Assembly: GCF_030848805.1 (NCBI RefSeq)
Contig: NC_092363.1
Span: forward strand, 19,748,600-19,812,599
Direction of reading: 5' to 3'
DNA from: Temnothorax longispinosus
Lineage: Eukaryota > Arthropoda > Insecta > Hymenoptera > Formicidae
Length of the DNA: 64,000 nucleotides
The translations under genes and the position numbers were made by a program. Positions 39,820 through 53,028 of this stretch are shown here, in pieces. Each line of letters begins with the position of its first letter. The first letter of the stretch is position 1. The notes under the pieces are model-generated. The model ran no database searches. It was not told the origin of the DNA and saw only the letters and a program-made list of their open reading frames with translations.

Positions 39820-41052
39820 TTTTCGATTTAGAAGATACTTCTATGAATTATTTTATGTTGTAATAGTTGGCAGCACACAAATTTTAACTTGCATGACATA
39901 CATATACCAATTTCAATCAATCAGTGTACGTTGACTATTACGTAAATTTGTTTGTGTTTTATTTATAATGTAAAAAATTGCAGAACTTTTTGGTTACTTG
40001 ATGTTATTACGTTATTAAAAGATGACATATCTAACGTAAAGAAATAAAGGTTTAGCTTTACGACAAAGTTTTTAATTCAGGAGTATAATAAATATAAAAT
40101 ATAAATTTTAAAAATGTTGAATTGACGTAATAGAAATAATAATTATTATAAAATTGAATATTAAATATAATAGAAATTTATCATTTTCAATTACTTTTAT
40201 TTCTAACAAGTGTTTGAATTTTATTTTAACGATCAAATTAGCTTTTCATTATGAAGAGAATGTAAAGATTGTAAATTAAATTGCTACCATTAATTAGATT
40301 TATTTAATTTTTTCGAAAATATTTGAAGTTGCAACCTTCCGTTCTAATCTAATAGTTCGTTCGTTAACATACGTTATCAGGATGCAATAAATATTGTTAT
40401 CTCTTTCGTGGCGTAAATCCTTTGTTAACTCCCGGTGGATACTAGAGTCACCTAGTCGGGACAATAGATTGTCCTGGAAATCCCACTGCGACCTATCATG
40501 GTTCACCGACAAGATCAATCTTTCTTTCGCAAGCTCTTTTAAACCTCGATCGATCGATTGATAACATAAGACGGTGTACCGCCTTAAGATCGAGCTTACT
40601 GGATTTGCATATGAAATGACTTTAAATCGTAGAAAAAGAAATCTAAAATTGTACATTAGAACAAAAGATGTGGATCACGAATTAACTAGTGGCAAATTAT
40701 ATGTATAATTCTATTAGAATTTTTATTTTTTAATATCATTGAAATAATATTGAAAGATTTCTTTTGTCTTTTAACTCCTAAATTTTTCGAAAGTTTAGTT
40801 TTGTATGTAAAATAGATAGAGGATTGTTTCTATCTTGTGTTATTTAGAGGTAAGGATATACGACATGTAATTTATATTATTTCTTTGGGAAAATTTCGCG
40901 TGATAGTATTGCTGAGGAAACCTCTTGTATTTGTGTATTCTGGAGATTTGCAAGAAAATCGTGTCACATATTATAATATATTTTTATATTCACAAGAGCA
41001 CACAAAATACCCCTGCGCAAGAAAAATTCGAGACTCAATTGGAACAGAACTG

Positions 41053-41073
41053 TTAAATTAAATTAAATTAAAT
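41053..41073. repeat. (TTAAA)4 repeat
   Basis: Four tandem pentanucleotide units in AT-rich DNA. Confidence 0.8.
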
Positions 41074-43026
41074 AAAAAGTTTTTCAATTTCATACATGAT
41101 AGAATATGGATTCTAACCGATATTGTTTTAACCGTTTGATACAATTCTATCGGAATAAAAAGTTTTATGTAATCATAGAGAGCCCGTATAAAAAGAATCT
41201 GATATTACAATCTGGATTTTGCTAGGTGTAATTTGCGTATTACTAACTTGAGTTACTAAACTTCGTGAAAGCGACGTGTGATAGAAGTCAGTCTTCGCTT
41301 TGGATAATTAACGCACGAACTATATAAGATTATCAAAGAGTATTGTAGATAAGTTAGATGAAAAGCGCAGGTAGTTTCACTTACGAATTCAAAGGCCATG
41401 TAATCCGCGCTTCGGGACAAGGAGATTGATGTGAATAGCTCCCAAGTGGCACGAATGAACCGTACGTCGAAGGTGGAGAGAGTGGAGGAAGACAAAGAGA
41501 GTTTCTACTAATGACTAATCGCTCTCTGACCGAATTTCTCCTCTTGTACCTAAGCACAAACTAATAGCGCTCGCTCGTCCGAAAACCATTTCTGCATTTA
41601 AATCAGCATCGGAATCAGGAACGTTCCGGTAAACGTTCTCTCGGAGCCGTAACATTTCTCATTCGACATTGGCAGATATTAGTTCTGATCCATGTGATTT
41701 CTATATCACTGGTCTTTCACGATCTCAAATAAAATCTGATTGGCATAATGTCCCCATTTTTTCTCGTTTCTTTTCTTTGAAAAACAAATTTTACAATATG
41801 ACAAGCATATTGGTTTAAAATAATTCAGCAAGTTTTCAATTAAAATGCTATTATTAAAGTGATAAGGTGAGAACAATTTGGAGACAAAAGATGTGAAGAA
41901 TATAAAATAGAAACCTAAATTGGTATTCCAAGCGCCAATAGATGATTATTAATTGCTATAATTAATGTTACTGCAAGGAACGATTTGATGTAGTGTAATG
42001 AATTGTCGCACTTGGTTCATATTATTCCGTATCTGATGAGATGCTACACGAAGGAATTGCGAGCATTTCCCAACTGGGAATGGAGAAATTTCCGGAATTG
42101 AGAGTAACTCTGTCAACTGTGTTGTAATTGGTTCTTGTTAGCATATTGAAGTAATCATTAATATTTGATATTAGATAATAGATAGAATGCTCGAATGACG
42201 GTCATTAAAAACACATTTTTTTACTTACTTTACTTTAAAAAAGATATGCAAAGAATGGGAATTATTTTTAGCAGCTTGTTAATACACATACACACATACG
42301 CAAAAATCTGATCAAATTCACTTTTCTTTCTCTATTTTGTTCTGTACTCACAAGTGTCAGGCCAGAAATACGGTAACCGTTTTTGTTTCTACTAGTCTTT
42401 TGTAAATATAGTACATTCGATTTTTTTCCTTTTATACTTTTTGCAATTTTTTATGCAATCTCACTGATGGATTTTTGTCCGTATTCTGTAGAATTATATT
42501 TTTTTAAACTTTGAATACAATTTTTTCAAATAAGATTACTTATTACAAAAAACCTTTTAAACACTGTAAACTCTGAACTATAAAAAAATCGCAGTTTTGT
42601 TACAAGAAAAGTTTCTTTCTAATATATTGTACTGCATATTCTCATACATGTATCTATTTTTATAATATATAAATACTTAAGTACGATATAATTAGAGTTT
42701 TTAAAATAAATTAAACGTTCTTAAAAATTGTATTTTTAGTGACTCTGATAAATGTTTGAGAAAGCTAGAGAAATGCTTGGTTAAATTCGGCGGAAATTGG
42801 AAAACATTTTGGGAAAGATAAAATCTCTGATACAATTTGCTTATAACAAATGTCATCAGTTATTAGCAATGAATATTCATAAATTAGCAATCTGAATTAT
42901 GCAAAAGCTGTTTTATGCAAAAGTAATATATTTCTGAAAGTATCGTTTTGTAAGAGGCTGATATATCGCTTTGACAACAAATAAATTAAATAAGTTAATG
43001 AAAGAAATTAATAGTAGAAAAGAGTG

Positions 43027-43030
<4 letters not shown>

Positions 43031-43087
<57 letters not shown>
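43031..43087. repeat. (TC)n microsatellite, 57 bp
   Basis: The longest pure dinucleotide run in the window, about 28 units. Confidence 0.95.
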
Positions 43088-43090
<3 letters not shown>

Positions 43091-43835
43091 TTGGGATTAT
43101 TTATGGGATTACAATTCCAGCGTTGTAATGTTAGATCAACGCATTACATAATAGGCTCTGTAATAGATAGATGCACTGCCACGAGGTGCTTCACACCCGA
43201 TATTACTCACTCGGAGTTAACGGCTGCATCATCAAGTGTATGGTGCCAAAATAGGACTACCCAAACGGCGCGCCATTATTTCCGAACAAAATATAATTAT
43301 GTGGAAACATTCTGCTGTTTGTTTTCCAAATAACGTCCGCCGTTCTCCTGGTAAAATACGGTCGTTGAAATTGTAATTAATAGACGAAACGGCGCGCGTA
43401 AATAACCGCGACGATATATACAAAGCAGCGAGTCTCGGGGGGGTACACGTGAGAGAACACCTGGCAGAGATCCAGGATAATGTTTGGTACAATTCCGGGA
43501 TGTCGGTCCATCATTCGGGCGTCGTGAGATCGACAGTCGGATAAGAAACGGGATCGACAAAAAATTCGCGAACACTGCGGTGGGAGATCTTTTTTCTTTT
43601 TTAGACATACCTATAGGAATGCACCAAAAAATGTATTTGCGAGGAATATTAATTTAAGAGTTTCTCAATTCGTTACCGCAATTTTTCGAAAACTTTATGA
43701 GATCCGTTATTTTTAGCAAACATGCCCATTAATAAATTGTACAATAATTGCACATTCCATTTTTTATTTGAATTTTAAGAATGTTTGAGCTACAGAACGT
43801 TTATATTAAACTTTAATTAATAAAAAGTTTATCTT

Positions 43836-43983
43836 ATGTCCATTTCTATCAACGCAGGTTAATTTTAATTTTGGTTTATATATAACTTACCTTTCATCTT
43901 TTTCTAGTTCCTAAAAGTTAGAAAAAGATAGAAAGTAAGTTAAACCGAGATTAAAGTTAATCCACATTGGTAGAAATGGACAT
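43836..43983. mobile_element. 148-bp palindromic MITE
   Basis: The element begins ATGTCCATTTCTATCAACG and ends with TGGTAGAAATGGACAT. The arms (43836-43906 and 43919-43983) are complementary over most of their length, with scattered mismatches and a 6-bp TATATA insertion in the left arm. The loop is about 12 bp. No ORF and no obvious target duplication were seen. The arms are more diverged than those of the elements at 23.1 and 24.4 kb, suggesting an older insertion. Confidence 0.6.
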
Positions 43984-45507
43984 CTGTGTGTGTCTTAATA
44001 TGACAATATATAATAATATTTAAATGATTTCACATGATATTTTCTATATTTTAGTCGGTATGTGAATTTTACGACTTTAAACTATGTGCTTTGCGATGAA
44101 GTAAATCTCCCATCATTATTGGCTGTAAAACTCGTAAATAACATTCGTTTAGTCGTGAAAATAATTTTTCCGATAGCGTAGCTTATTTGATTTTGCCTAC
44201 CTAGAAACCGGCGATATCGGCCCAGATTTCACAAATTATTGAATTGCTCGGGGAATTGCTTTTTGACTAACTCTTTTTTTCGTAATTAAAACGGAAGCAG
44301 CAACTTTATGGGAAATATTTCTCACGCAAATCGCCTTTCCTCGCTGCATAAATTCTTAAAAATCTCATGAATTATCCAGCTTTGAAACTGTTCGCCAACT
44401 ATAATCTGTATAACAAATTTTCTCAGCTATAAATATATTATTTTTATGCATCTTTGATGTTTTTACAAATGCCGCATTTATGTTTTAATCAAACAAATAA
44501 TTCCGAAAAATATAAAAATATAATTTGTTTTCACATATTTAAATGCTTTATTATTTTTTAAATGACACACATACAAAGGCATATTGTTTTCGAATGCAAT
44601 GTTAAAAATCCGTGAACTTTGAGGAGATATTTGAAATTCATTACAGAATTGTTATAATAAAACATTATATATACATATATCTTATATACATTTAGAAATA
44701 TGTAACGAATTATTTTGCAGTAAATAAAAAATATTAGCAAAATTAATTTTGAAATGCTAAACGTCGACTTTTTAACAGAGTTTTTTTTAGGAGGTATACT
44801 AATTATTATAAAAATGAGAAATACGTTTATCGTAAGCTATCAATATTAGTTGCAATTGTTGTTAATGCTCGCGTCAATATTGAAGTAACGGGTTACGTCG
44901 AATAAAAGATTTAACGATTAAAAAGTATTTGGGAACGAGAAACAAAGCAAACGCATTGTGAAACTAAATTTTCATGGGAAAAAGGTTTTTCTATATATAA
45001 CTGTGAAAATTGAAGAACCGCGAAGAAAGTTTACCCGTTCTTCGTACGGACAGAACGAATAGTCGGGTTTTAAAAACGGAATACGCCGCATCAAAAATGC
45101 AGTTGGCCGCTTTCCGTTGCTCACATTTCCGGGATCGGTGCAGCACACAACCTTTTCAGAAGAGGCGCTTTCTTGAAAAGCGTTAACGCGCGGTGGAAAC
45201 CCTCGGTCTCTCTCTTTCTACCTCTGTCTCTGTGTGTGGCCGAGGTTCGGCATTTCAGCGTAGTTCGAGTGCGCGGAATAACCGGAATAGTTTCCGAGTG
45301 TGCGGCTCTGGGAAACACGTGAACAAGGGCTCAATTCCGCTGGTCCCTTTCCGATGCAACGGTGCTTTCGTCTACTTAGCAGCTGCATGTGCAAACGCAG
45401 CGTACAACGTCTCTAATTCGCGTAGTAGCCATCCAATTCAGGCGCATGCCGATTGATATTATTCACCCTTTAGTGTTGAGCAGAGATTTTTGGAACGTAC
45501 GTAAGAT

Positions 45508-45556
45508 GAGAGAGAGAGAGAGAGAGGGGGGAGGGAGAGAGAGAAAGAGAGAGAAG
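45508..45556. repeat. (AG)n purine tract
   Basis: AG repeats interrupted by a GGGGGGAGGG stretch, all purine. Confidence 0.85.
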
Positions 45557-47502
45557 TTGAGTCTTGAACCATTTCTGAAATAATTAAATAAATGCGATAA
45601 AAGTACGATTAAAATTCAAATATGTTTATTTTATAACATTTTTAGTAACACAAAATAAAAAATTTTAGATAGATAGATGTGTCGAAATTTTTGTGATCGA
45701 CCGTGTGATAACATTACTTCAACATAATTATAATAATTTGAACTTAATTATGTTGTGCACTATTCGGTATTCGTTCGGTGATTTATGCTATCAGCTGCGA
45801 ATTAGAGTAGCACATGAATGGCGCCGGATAACCAATCTCGTACGTAAATTTGGTCTAGAACTTGCACATGACTGACTAATTGAGATTAAACGTGGTAATA
45901 ATGCCGATATAAATCTTTGCCTTGCCTCTCTGATACTCGTACTGGCGCCAATTACACAGAGCTTGCCAGGTATCTCGTAATTTCTCACGACAGACTCGTT
46001 GATAAGTTTGATGAGGTGATTTCTCCTTACCGATAACTTCATGTTATGAGATTCGTTCTTTTTTCACACATCTTAATTTCTAGAATTATACGTATACCGA
46101 GATATAATAAATGGTCCATAATTTTTAAAAATTTTAAATAAAGAATAAGATAAAGTAATTCATTGCTTATGTTTCTAGCGTTGGAATCTAATTTTTCGCA
46201 GTTTTGCTTAATAATAAATATTAAAATAAATAGAAATTTTTACATTGATTCCAGTAAAATGTAAATCAAATTGTAATTCTTTATACGAACGCTCGGATTG
46301 AAAACAAAATCGTAAAAGACTCAGAAGAAAACGTTTTTTTACAAGAATACTCTCACGTACCGTAAAATTCTTTCTTTAGTTTCAAGTCAAGAGCAAAACA
46401 GAAGAAGGCTAGGACCTCGCGGAGAATTCAATTTCGAATTTCACAACGATATCGATCTTTCTTCAAAACGTGCGATGCTTACACCCCCGTTCGTTTGCTT
46501 TCTGATATACTTGCGGCGTCATGCTCGCTATAGCGAAGCTCGAAGAAACGCGTTAGCAAGTGACTACGTGCCGGCACTACAGCGGGCTGCTCCTTATGGT
46601 CGAACAAGTTTTCGCTCCGCGTTCTGGAATGCTTTCAATCCCTCTTCGGGATCTCTCTTTCCGATATACTTCTGTGCGGGTTCCTGTCGCGGCGAGACCC
46701 TCGCTCGAAGTTCGATGCGAGAGTAAACTTAGCTCCTGCATCCCGCGTAGCCACGCATCATTGTTGGAGCCAACGAGAGAGGCTGATATTTTTATTCGTT
46801 TTTAAACTCGCCGCACGAATACTGTGTCGAATGCTTATTCTTGCAAGCAGAAGTTTAAGCTAGTATTCTAAAAGCACGTATTAGGTTTCATTCATCCTGA
46901 AAATAATCCGTTTACATTCGTTTTCCTACAGCAGGGCACCCGAGCTTTTGACAGGCTAAAATATAGTTTCCACGCAAGCTTGAATCATGGGGAATTGAAT
47001 TTGAATATTTAATTATGTGGGATGTATGTCTCATCTAAAGAACTATCGCTATTCTCAGCATTTATCTTTCCCTAATGAGGTTTAATTGCGAAGACACTTC
47101 TTTTACGACAAGTTTCCGATGATCGATATTAAATGCTCTGGTAACTAAGCTGCAAATTAAGATAGCGTTAAAGAATGTAGAATTTATTTTATATACTGCT
47201 GAAATTCAATTCTTTCAATATTCTTCGTTTATTAATAACTCGCGATTCAAGAATTGCGTTGACATACCGATATTTCTTTATATAAAAAAAAATAAATTAC
47301 AGAGAGGAAATTGTTATCTATTATTATTATAATTCTGAGATATCTCATATGAAATATGTACTTTGAAAAATATATTGCGTCATTATTCAAATAAAAGTCA
47401 CAATCAGATAAAATGAACGTGCACATTACACATTACAAGAACGCTTGTGCGATTATCCGCATTCTATCTGAATCTAATTTTCTCTCATGCCAGAAATTAA
47501 CA

Positions 47503-47671
47503 AATTAATATATGTCTGTTGTTATGGATTTGTTAATTACTGATATGTTTATCGAATGATGAATTTACTGGATCGGTACGTCTAAATGAATTAATATACT
47601 TATTATTATGAATCTGTTAATTACTAATATGTTTATTGAATGATGAATTTACTGGATCAGCACGTCTAAAT
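47503..47671. repeat. Two-copy tandem duplication, 86-bp period
   Basis: Copy 1 (47503-47588) and copy 2 (47589-47671) share the order AATTAATATA, TGTTAATTACT, ATATGTTTAT, GAATGATGAATTTACTGGAT and ACGTCTAAAT, at high identity. This is an ordinary local duplication in noncoding DNA. Confidence 0.7.
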
Positions 47672-50600
47672 ATATAATTGCCATATCTGTCACTAGATAT
47701 GTAATTAAAACTATTTTGCTGGTAATATGATATTTTGATGATGCATTTAATTTTTAACGTTTGATCTCTCGACCTTAAATTAAATAACGGTCTGGCTTCA
47801 AAGAGCGCGATGATTTTAATAAAATTCAGTAGAGTTCCACTGGAAAATTAGATTTTATAATCGAGTTGTGTGCATGGTTAAATCTCAATTCAAATCTGTC
47901 TAGTTCTCAATATTAAATAATTTTTCGTAAATTCTAAAAGTGATTTTCGTTTTTCTTACAATTTTATGGGACATGCAATTGGAAGAATGCACAGTGGTGT
48001 TTCGGGTATCACACGCGAATCGACGGAATTTGAGCTGATTATTTAACGACTCTAATTACGAACGATTAAATCAATTGACTCAATAGGAACAATGCCGTGT
48101 CGGTGAGCCACATCAATATTTGAGTTCTACCACATTCCGAAAGCGTGCACGTAGGTACTACGCAAACCGCGCGCATACCGCGCGTCATCCAACAAAATTG
48201 CAACGAACTATTTCGATAGAGAGCAAGCGCGCCCGCGGCAGACTGCTGCCGTACTTGTATAAATCAAACTTTGTGAAAGGCAGCGCAGCGGTGTGCCGTA
48301 TTGGAACTTTTGATTGTCCCTTTCTCTAATAATTAGAGTCTAATCGGTATAAAAGGCTTTCAGACGCTTCGCGTGACGCGCGTACGTCCGTGAGATTTGG
48401 CGTTGTAAATAAATCGAACATGATTCGTAGGTACTTTGCCGTAGATTAAACAGGCATTAGAGTCACGCGACTTGCGATCGATAAATCCCTTTAAATGCGG
48501 TGCGCCCACATGCATACGAATGCTGACATATGCATATTACATTGACTCGTGAAGTGTTTGCGTAATGCTCTCTGGTGATTTGATATGGATATGGTTTTAT
48601 CGCGTATCTAATGATATTTAATGGCTTATCTAGAGATTAGATTTTTAATATCTGTTATGACGGTTTAATGCCGGTTCGATACAATCATGGTTTGGATATT
48701 TTATCGTTTCATATGACGTATAAAAGCTTTACGTTTATGAAACGGATATAATCTTTATGCATCCTGGGAAAGCTTATTGCACATGTCAAGAGGACACATT
48801 ATTTTCCAAGTAATAATGTTATTAAGTAAATAATATTGCGCGAACTTTGCTTTAGTTGCACGTAAAACGGCGCGTGATGCATGTCGCGCGCGTGAGAAGG
48901 TACTTCCGTATATTAGCAAGATGACATTTACGGACAGGTCTTGGCATTCTCGCGCGAACAGGCCCGCGCTAATGCTTCGCGAACAGCTGTGGCGTAATCG
49001 CGAGCAACTAGCGGGTTAAACCTTGCGGCGCACGGAAAATGCCGACATCCGTTGCAAATGCACGCGCAGGGGACACGGGTAAGGTGGGACAACGACGTCG
49101 TGCTAACGCGCATAAATCCTTAAGCACGCAATAAGGCAACGGCTGATTTTTCCGCGGCGACGCGAACCATGGATCTCGGGCGTTGCAGGTAAAACGGGCG
49201 GAAAACCACCGAGAGCGCTCTAAACCGCCCGACCGCTATGACATCCGGCGCAGTTAGATCATAAATTGCCGGGCGCTGTCAACGGCTACAAATTGCGCCT
49301 CTCCCTTTCGTTCTCCCGGAAAATTGTGCGTTGTCCCGCGCTCGTGTATCATTCGTGTACCACTCGAGCGAGCGAGAGGGAAGGGAAGAGAGGTCTGGAT
49401 ATCTGCTTTTTTTTTTTTCTACTGGCACAGCACGTACTGCGAAGATTATTCAGAAAGTTGGCGCGTTTTTGCTATTACGTTGATACCGAGCGAGATAAGC
49501 GATGCCAAAGCACGTTTCTTTGGAGAACGAAGATATATTACTAAGAGATTGTGCAGAAATGTAAATCGCTCCTAATCTAACTAATTAAAACGAGGCTTCC
49601 GCAGTCCGACTAATATGTACAATTTAGGTTTAGCGATTTCTAAGGGATTTCACTTCGATATATTGCGGCCATGCTCGCATACATTTACGCATTACATCTC
49701 ATGTATATATCCGTTTTTATGATACCGATAAACATTTGAGAAAGAACAAAAAGTAAAATACAATCTAATTTAAGAATAATGAGAAGAATTAGAACAAAAA
49801 CAAGACCAGTATACGTATTTGACGTAAATGGAGTAGAATAGCGGCAGATAAAAGTTATTTTTATTTTTATCTATGATCTTTTAATTAAAAAAAATCGCTC
49901 CCAAGTTTTTCTGTACATGTATAAACCTCTTCAAATAACTGCTCGTTTGCTACCATACTTGTGCCGAGTACCATTCTACCTTTTTTGCCATTTCAATACT
50001 TTGAACAAGGCTCATGATTCAAGATCAAAACATTTATGAAAGCTATATCGCGTCATCAACTGTGTCGCGTATTTTAGTTGACAGTTTTTGTAGAGTTATA
50101 TTTTTCCATATAAAGTTGAAACTATAGAATTGATGTACCAAGTTCACAGCTATTGGGTTATAATATCAAACAATCAAACTCGTTTTGTTTTAAGTTTATT
50201 ACTTTAAAAAATTTAATTTAATGCTTTATTTTCAAAATATTAATGAAAAGTTGGAAAGTTTAAGAATAACATTTTTTGTTAAAAAAATTTTAATCGAAAC
50301 CTTTGTAGCCATTGCCAAAATATCACGATTTAGAAACCACCCAAATTCCTTCACACCTTCACTCCTTTAATGATTCGTTAAATACATCCCTAGACATATA
50401 GGTAATATATAATCATTTTCATGTATTAATATATTAATTCATATATTAATTCGTTGATATACATAGGAGATGTGCGATTCCCAAAGCATAAAGTCTAAGC
50501 ATAAGTCAAAGCATAAATAAATTGCAAGCTGACAGCGCGGAGGAAACCGAGGGAGGATTCTCAACTAATTGTAAGGTTGTTCGTATAATTTTAAATGCTA

Positions 50601-52536
50601 ACTTTATCGGGATTACAAATTAAGTATCGATTCGCGACGTTATGGTAGCATGCTTGATGAAATTTTCGCTAAGGGAAGATCGGGATTGATCAAAAACAGT
50701 ATGGCAAGCCAGGCCTGCTGATGTGACTGAATGCAGCAAACTGAGTATTGGTCTTCGAGGATCTAATAACATACCGCTCGACAGCCCGATGTTCAAGTTC
50801 ATAGCGGGTTATGACAGGGTCCGTTTTGAGGCATGCCGGAGACTGGTTACACGGTATTAGACAGTATACATATACGGGAACTTTGATTAACTATGACCTT
50901 CGAGGGCATTGCCTCTCTGGATGTATCGCATTAAATGTACTAAATGCACCAGCTCTGGTGCGAGCATATGTATCAAAAGTTACCCTTCTGAAACGTGTGC
51001 GCGCTATCTACGTCGGTATGCGTCTCTGATGTGTGAAATGCGAAAGCATTCACGTTGCGCGCATAGGGTAGCGAAATAGCAGGCAAACGCGCCCGCGCTC
51101 TTTTTCGTTTCGAATCTGATATATAGTTGCGTGCAATCTGATATCTATGAGTATACCAGTTCGTGCATTACATCAGAGTAGAAGTCACATAACGGCGCTT
51201 TCTTGTTTTCCTGTGACTGCGAGAGAAATATGATTTAATGGTAAATTCGTAGACGTTTGAAAGACTCGCAACCATTTCGAACGGAATGCGTTTGTTGAAT
51301 CACGTCCTGTCCGGTAAATTGAAAGACTCAATACAAGAATGAGTTCTATAATTCTTGTAGATTTATAATTCTTGCAAAATTTATTTCTTAAATATGAATT
51401 TAGATCTGAAATTGATTTATATGCATTCACGTGAACGTAAGTCCACATGAAGTAGAGAACGCAAGTCCTTACTCTTACACTAAATCCTTCAATTATAATT
51501 TAAAGATAAATTATAAGGTAATAATTATTATTAATCGTCAGCGCTTAAAAGATAGCGATTAATCTTTATTAAAATTTATTTTATCTAGTCTTGAGTGATT
51601 GTCTTTTTCGATTTTTTAAAGTCTTATAAATATGTTATACAATTAATTTTGAAAATTTGTTATTAAACTTCGCACAGATAGCGTTGATTAAAAGAAATCG
51701 CGATCAATTATCCTGTAAACATTTATTGATGATAATTTAGATGCTTAGAAGTTGGATAAGAATAGAATAGTGGAATATTTTATTGAAATTTTCCGTCGAA
51801 CGAGGCATCGGGTATAACGATGCAAGTACTAGCTTGCGAGCCAATTCGAAGGCGCTTGGCAATCTCTTTCAATTTCTGAATTGAAGCACGACGCTCTCGA
51901 GATGGCTTTATGAATCATATTACTTCCTGTAACTTCACAACCGAGGATATAAGAAAGCTCGTTCTCATTTGAAGACTCGCTGCAATCCCGATTTTAGAGT
52001 TGTTTGCGCTATCATGCCAGTGCTGTTATTCCTCCGTTGTATCGTTAGCCAATTTATGGTTTGATTAAATTAAGTCCAACGCATAATAAGTCTTCTCAGT
52101 TTTATGTTTACAATCTCTTTGCTAGTGACATTTTACTAGACGCTTTATTAGATGCTTTATTAAATTATCAAAAATATATTTTTTTATCTGTTTCAGTGTG
52201 AAAATATAGATTAACAAAATTTTGAAGTCTTGATAAAATAAGGATAAAAATTTTAAAAGTTTTTATATTACAGAGTTGTCTTGAATTAGTCGTTTGTTGG
52301 GAGATTACTCTCGAGTGAATGATACGCATCGAACAGTTTGGTATACAGTCTTTAAAAAAAAAAGGACTGTGTCAAAGCGATTTGCAAATCTGTGTTAATT
52401 GCACAATTTTTTGTTATATTTTTGAATACTCGCCGCCACACATTTATTGATCCCTTCTTTAGATTGCACTCTATGAGTTCCGATATAAAAGAGCCTTTGT
52501 ATCCAAACTCATATAGTGCGTATATATGTATATGTA

Positions 52537-52539
<3 letters not shown>

Positions 52540-52575
<36 letters not shown>
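52540..52575. repeat. (TA)n microsatellite
   Basis: A pure TA run within a broader TATATG-rich zone (52520-52600). Confidence 0.9.
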
Positions 52576-52582
<7 letters not shown>

Positions 52583-52986
52583 CTATATGTAGGTATATAC
52601 TATGTAGATCGGCCATTCCACGCATTTTTGTTATATAAAGAAATACCGTATGATTGCATTTCTACGAGACACAACATGAAAAGGTAGAATAGTTTGATGG
52701 CTATCATGGTAAATATTGAAGGGCAGTATTGAAGTGAAATTGATGTAAGACTCGTGAAAAACTTATTTGCGATGAACGAAATTTACTAGAGGTCACAAAA
52801 AAGTTTTATGTATCATAAATTGTATATCTGCTTTTTGTAATAAATAGCACAAAGCTTAAAAATTTTTATAAATCAATAATATTCTTACCTTAGGCGAAGC
52901 GTTAATTAATAGTGTTTCGTACTCCGTAATTAACAATTTCAGTGAACTCACTGAATGTTAAATTTTAATCGCACGAATAAGTGTGT

Positions 52987-52989
<3 letters not shown>

Positions 52990-53023
<34 letters not shown>
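52990..53023. repeat. (AG)n microsatellite
   Basis: A pure AG run followed directly by GGGGCGGGGGG. Confidence 0.9.

Positions 53024-53028
<5 letters not shown>

Larger units (their letters stand above)
38489..43835. other. Stretch without recognised genes
   Basis: AT-rich with two CT microsatellites. Minus-strand open frames at 40300-40656 and 41256-41495 have no family motif. GC-richer patches at 41420-41640 and 43180-43590 carry only unrecognised short frames. Confidence 0.5.

Noticed and set aside
40300..40656. 118-codon minus-strand open frame
   Set aside because: No recognisable domain and no supporting exon borders.
41395..41495. Minus-strand segment ending at a GTAAGT donor, possible first exon (MAFEF)
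   Set aside because: Only a donor supports it; the coding part is five codons and no downstream exon was recognised.
52913..52974. 62-bp minus-strand segment between an AG and an AAG|GTAAGA donor, reading SLKLLITEYETLLINASPK
   Set aside because: The acceptor has a poor pyrimidine tract, the segment is very short, and no family or neighbouring exon supports it.
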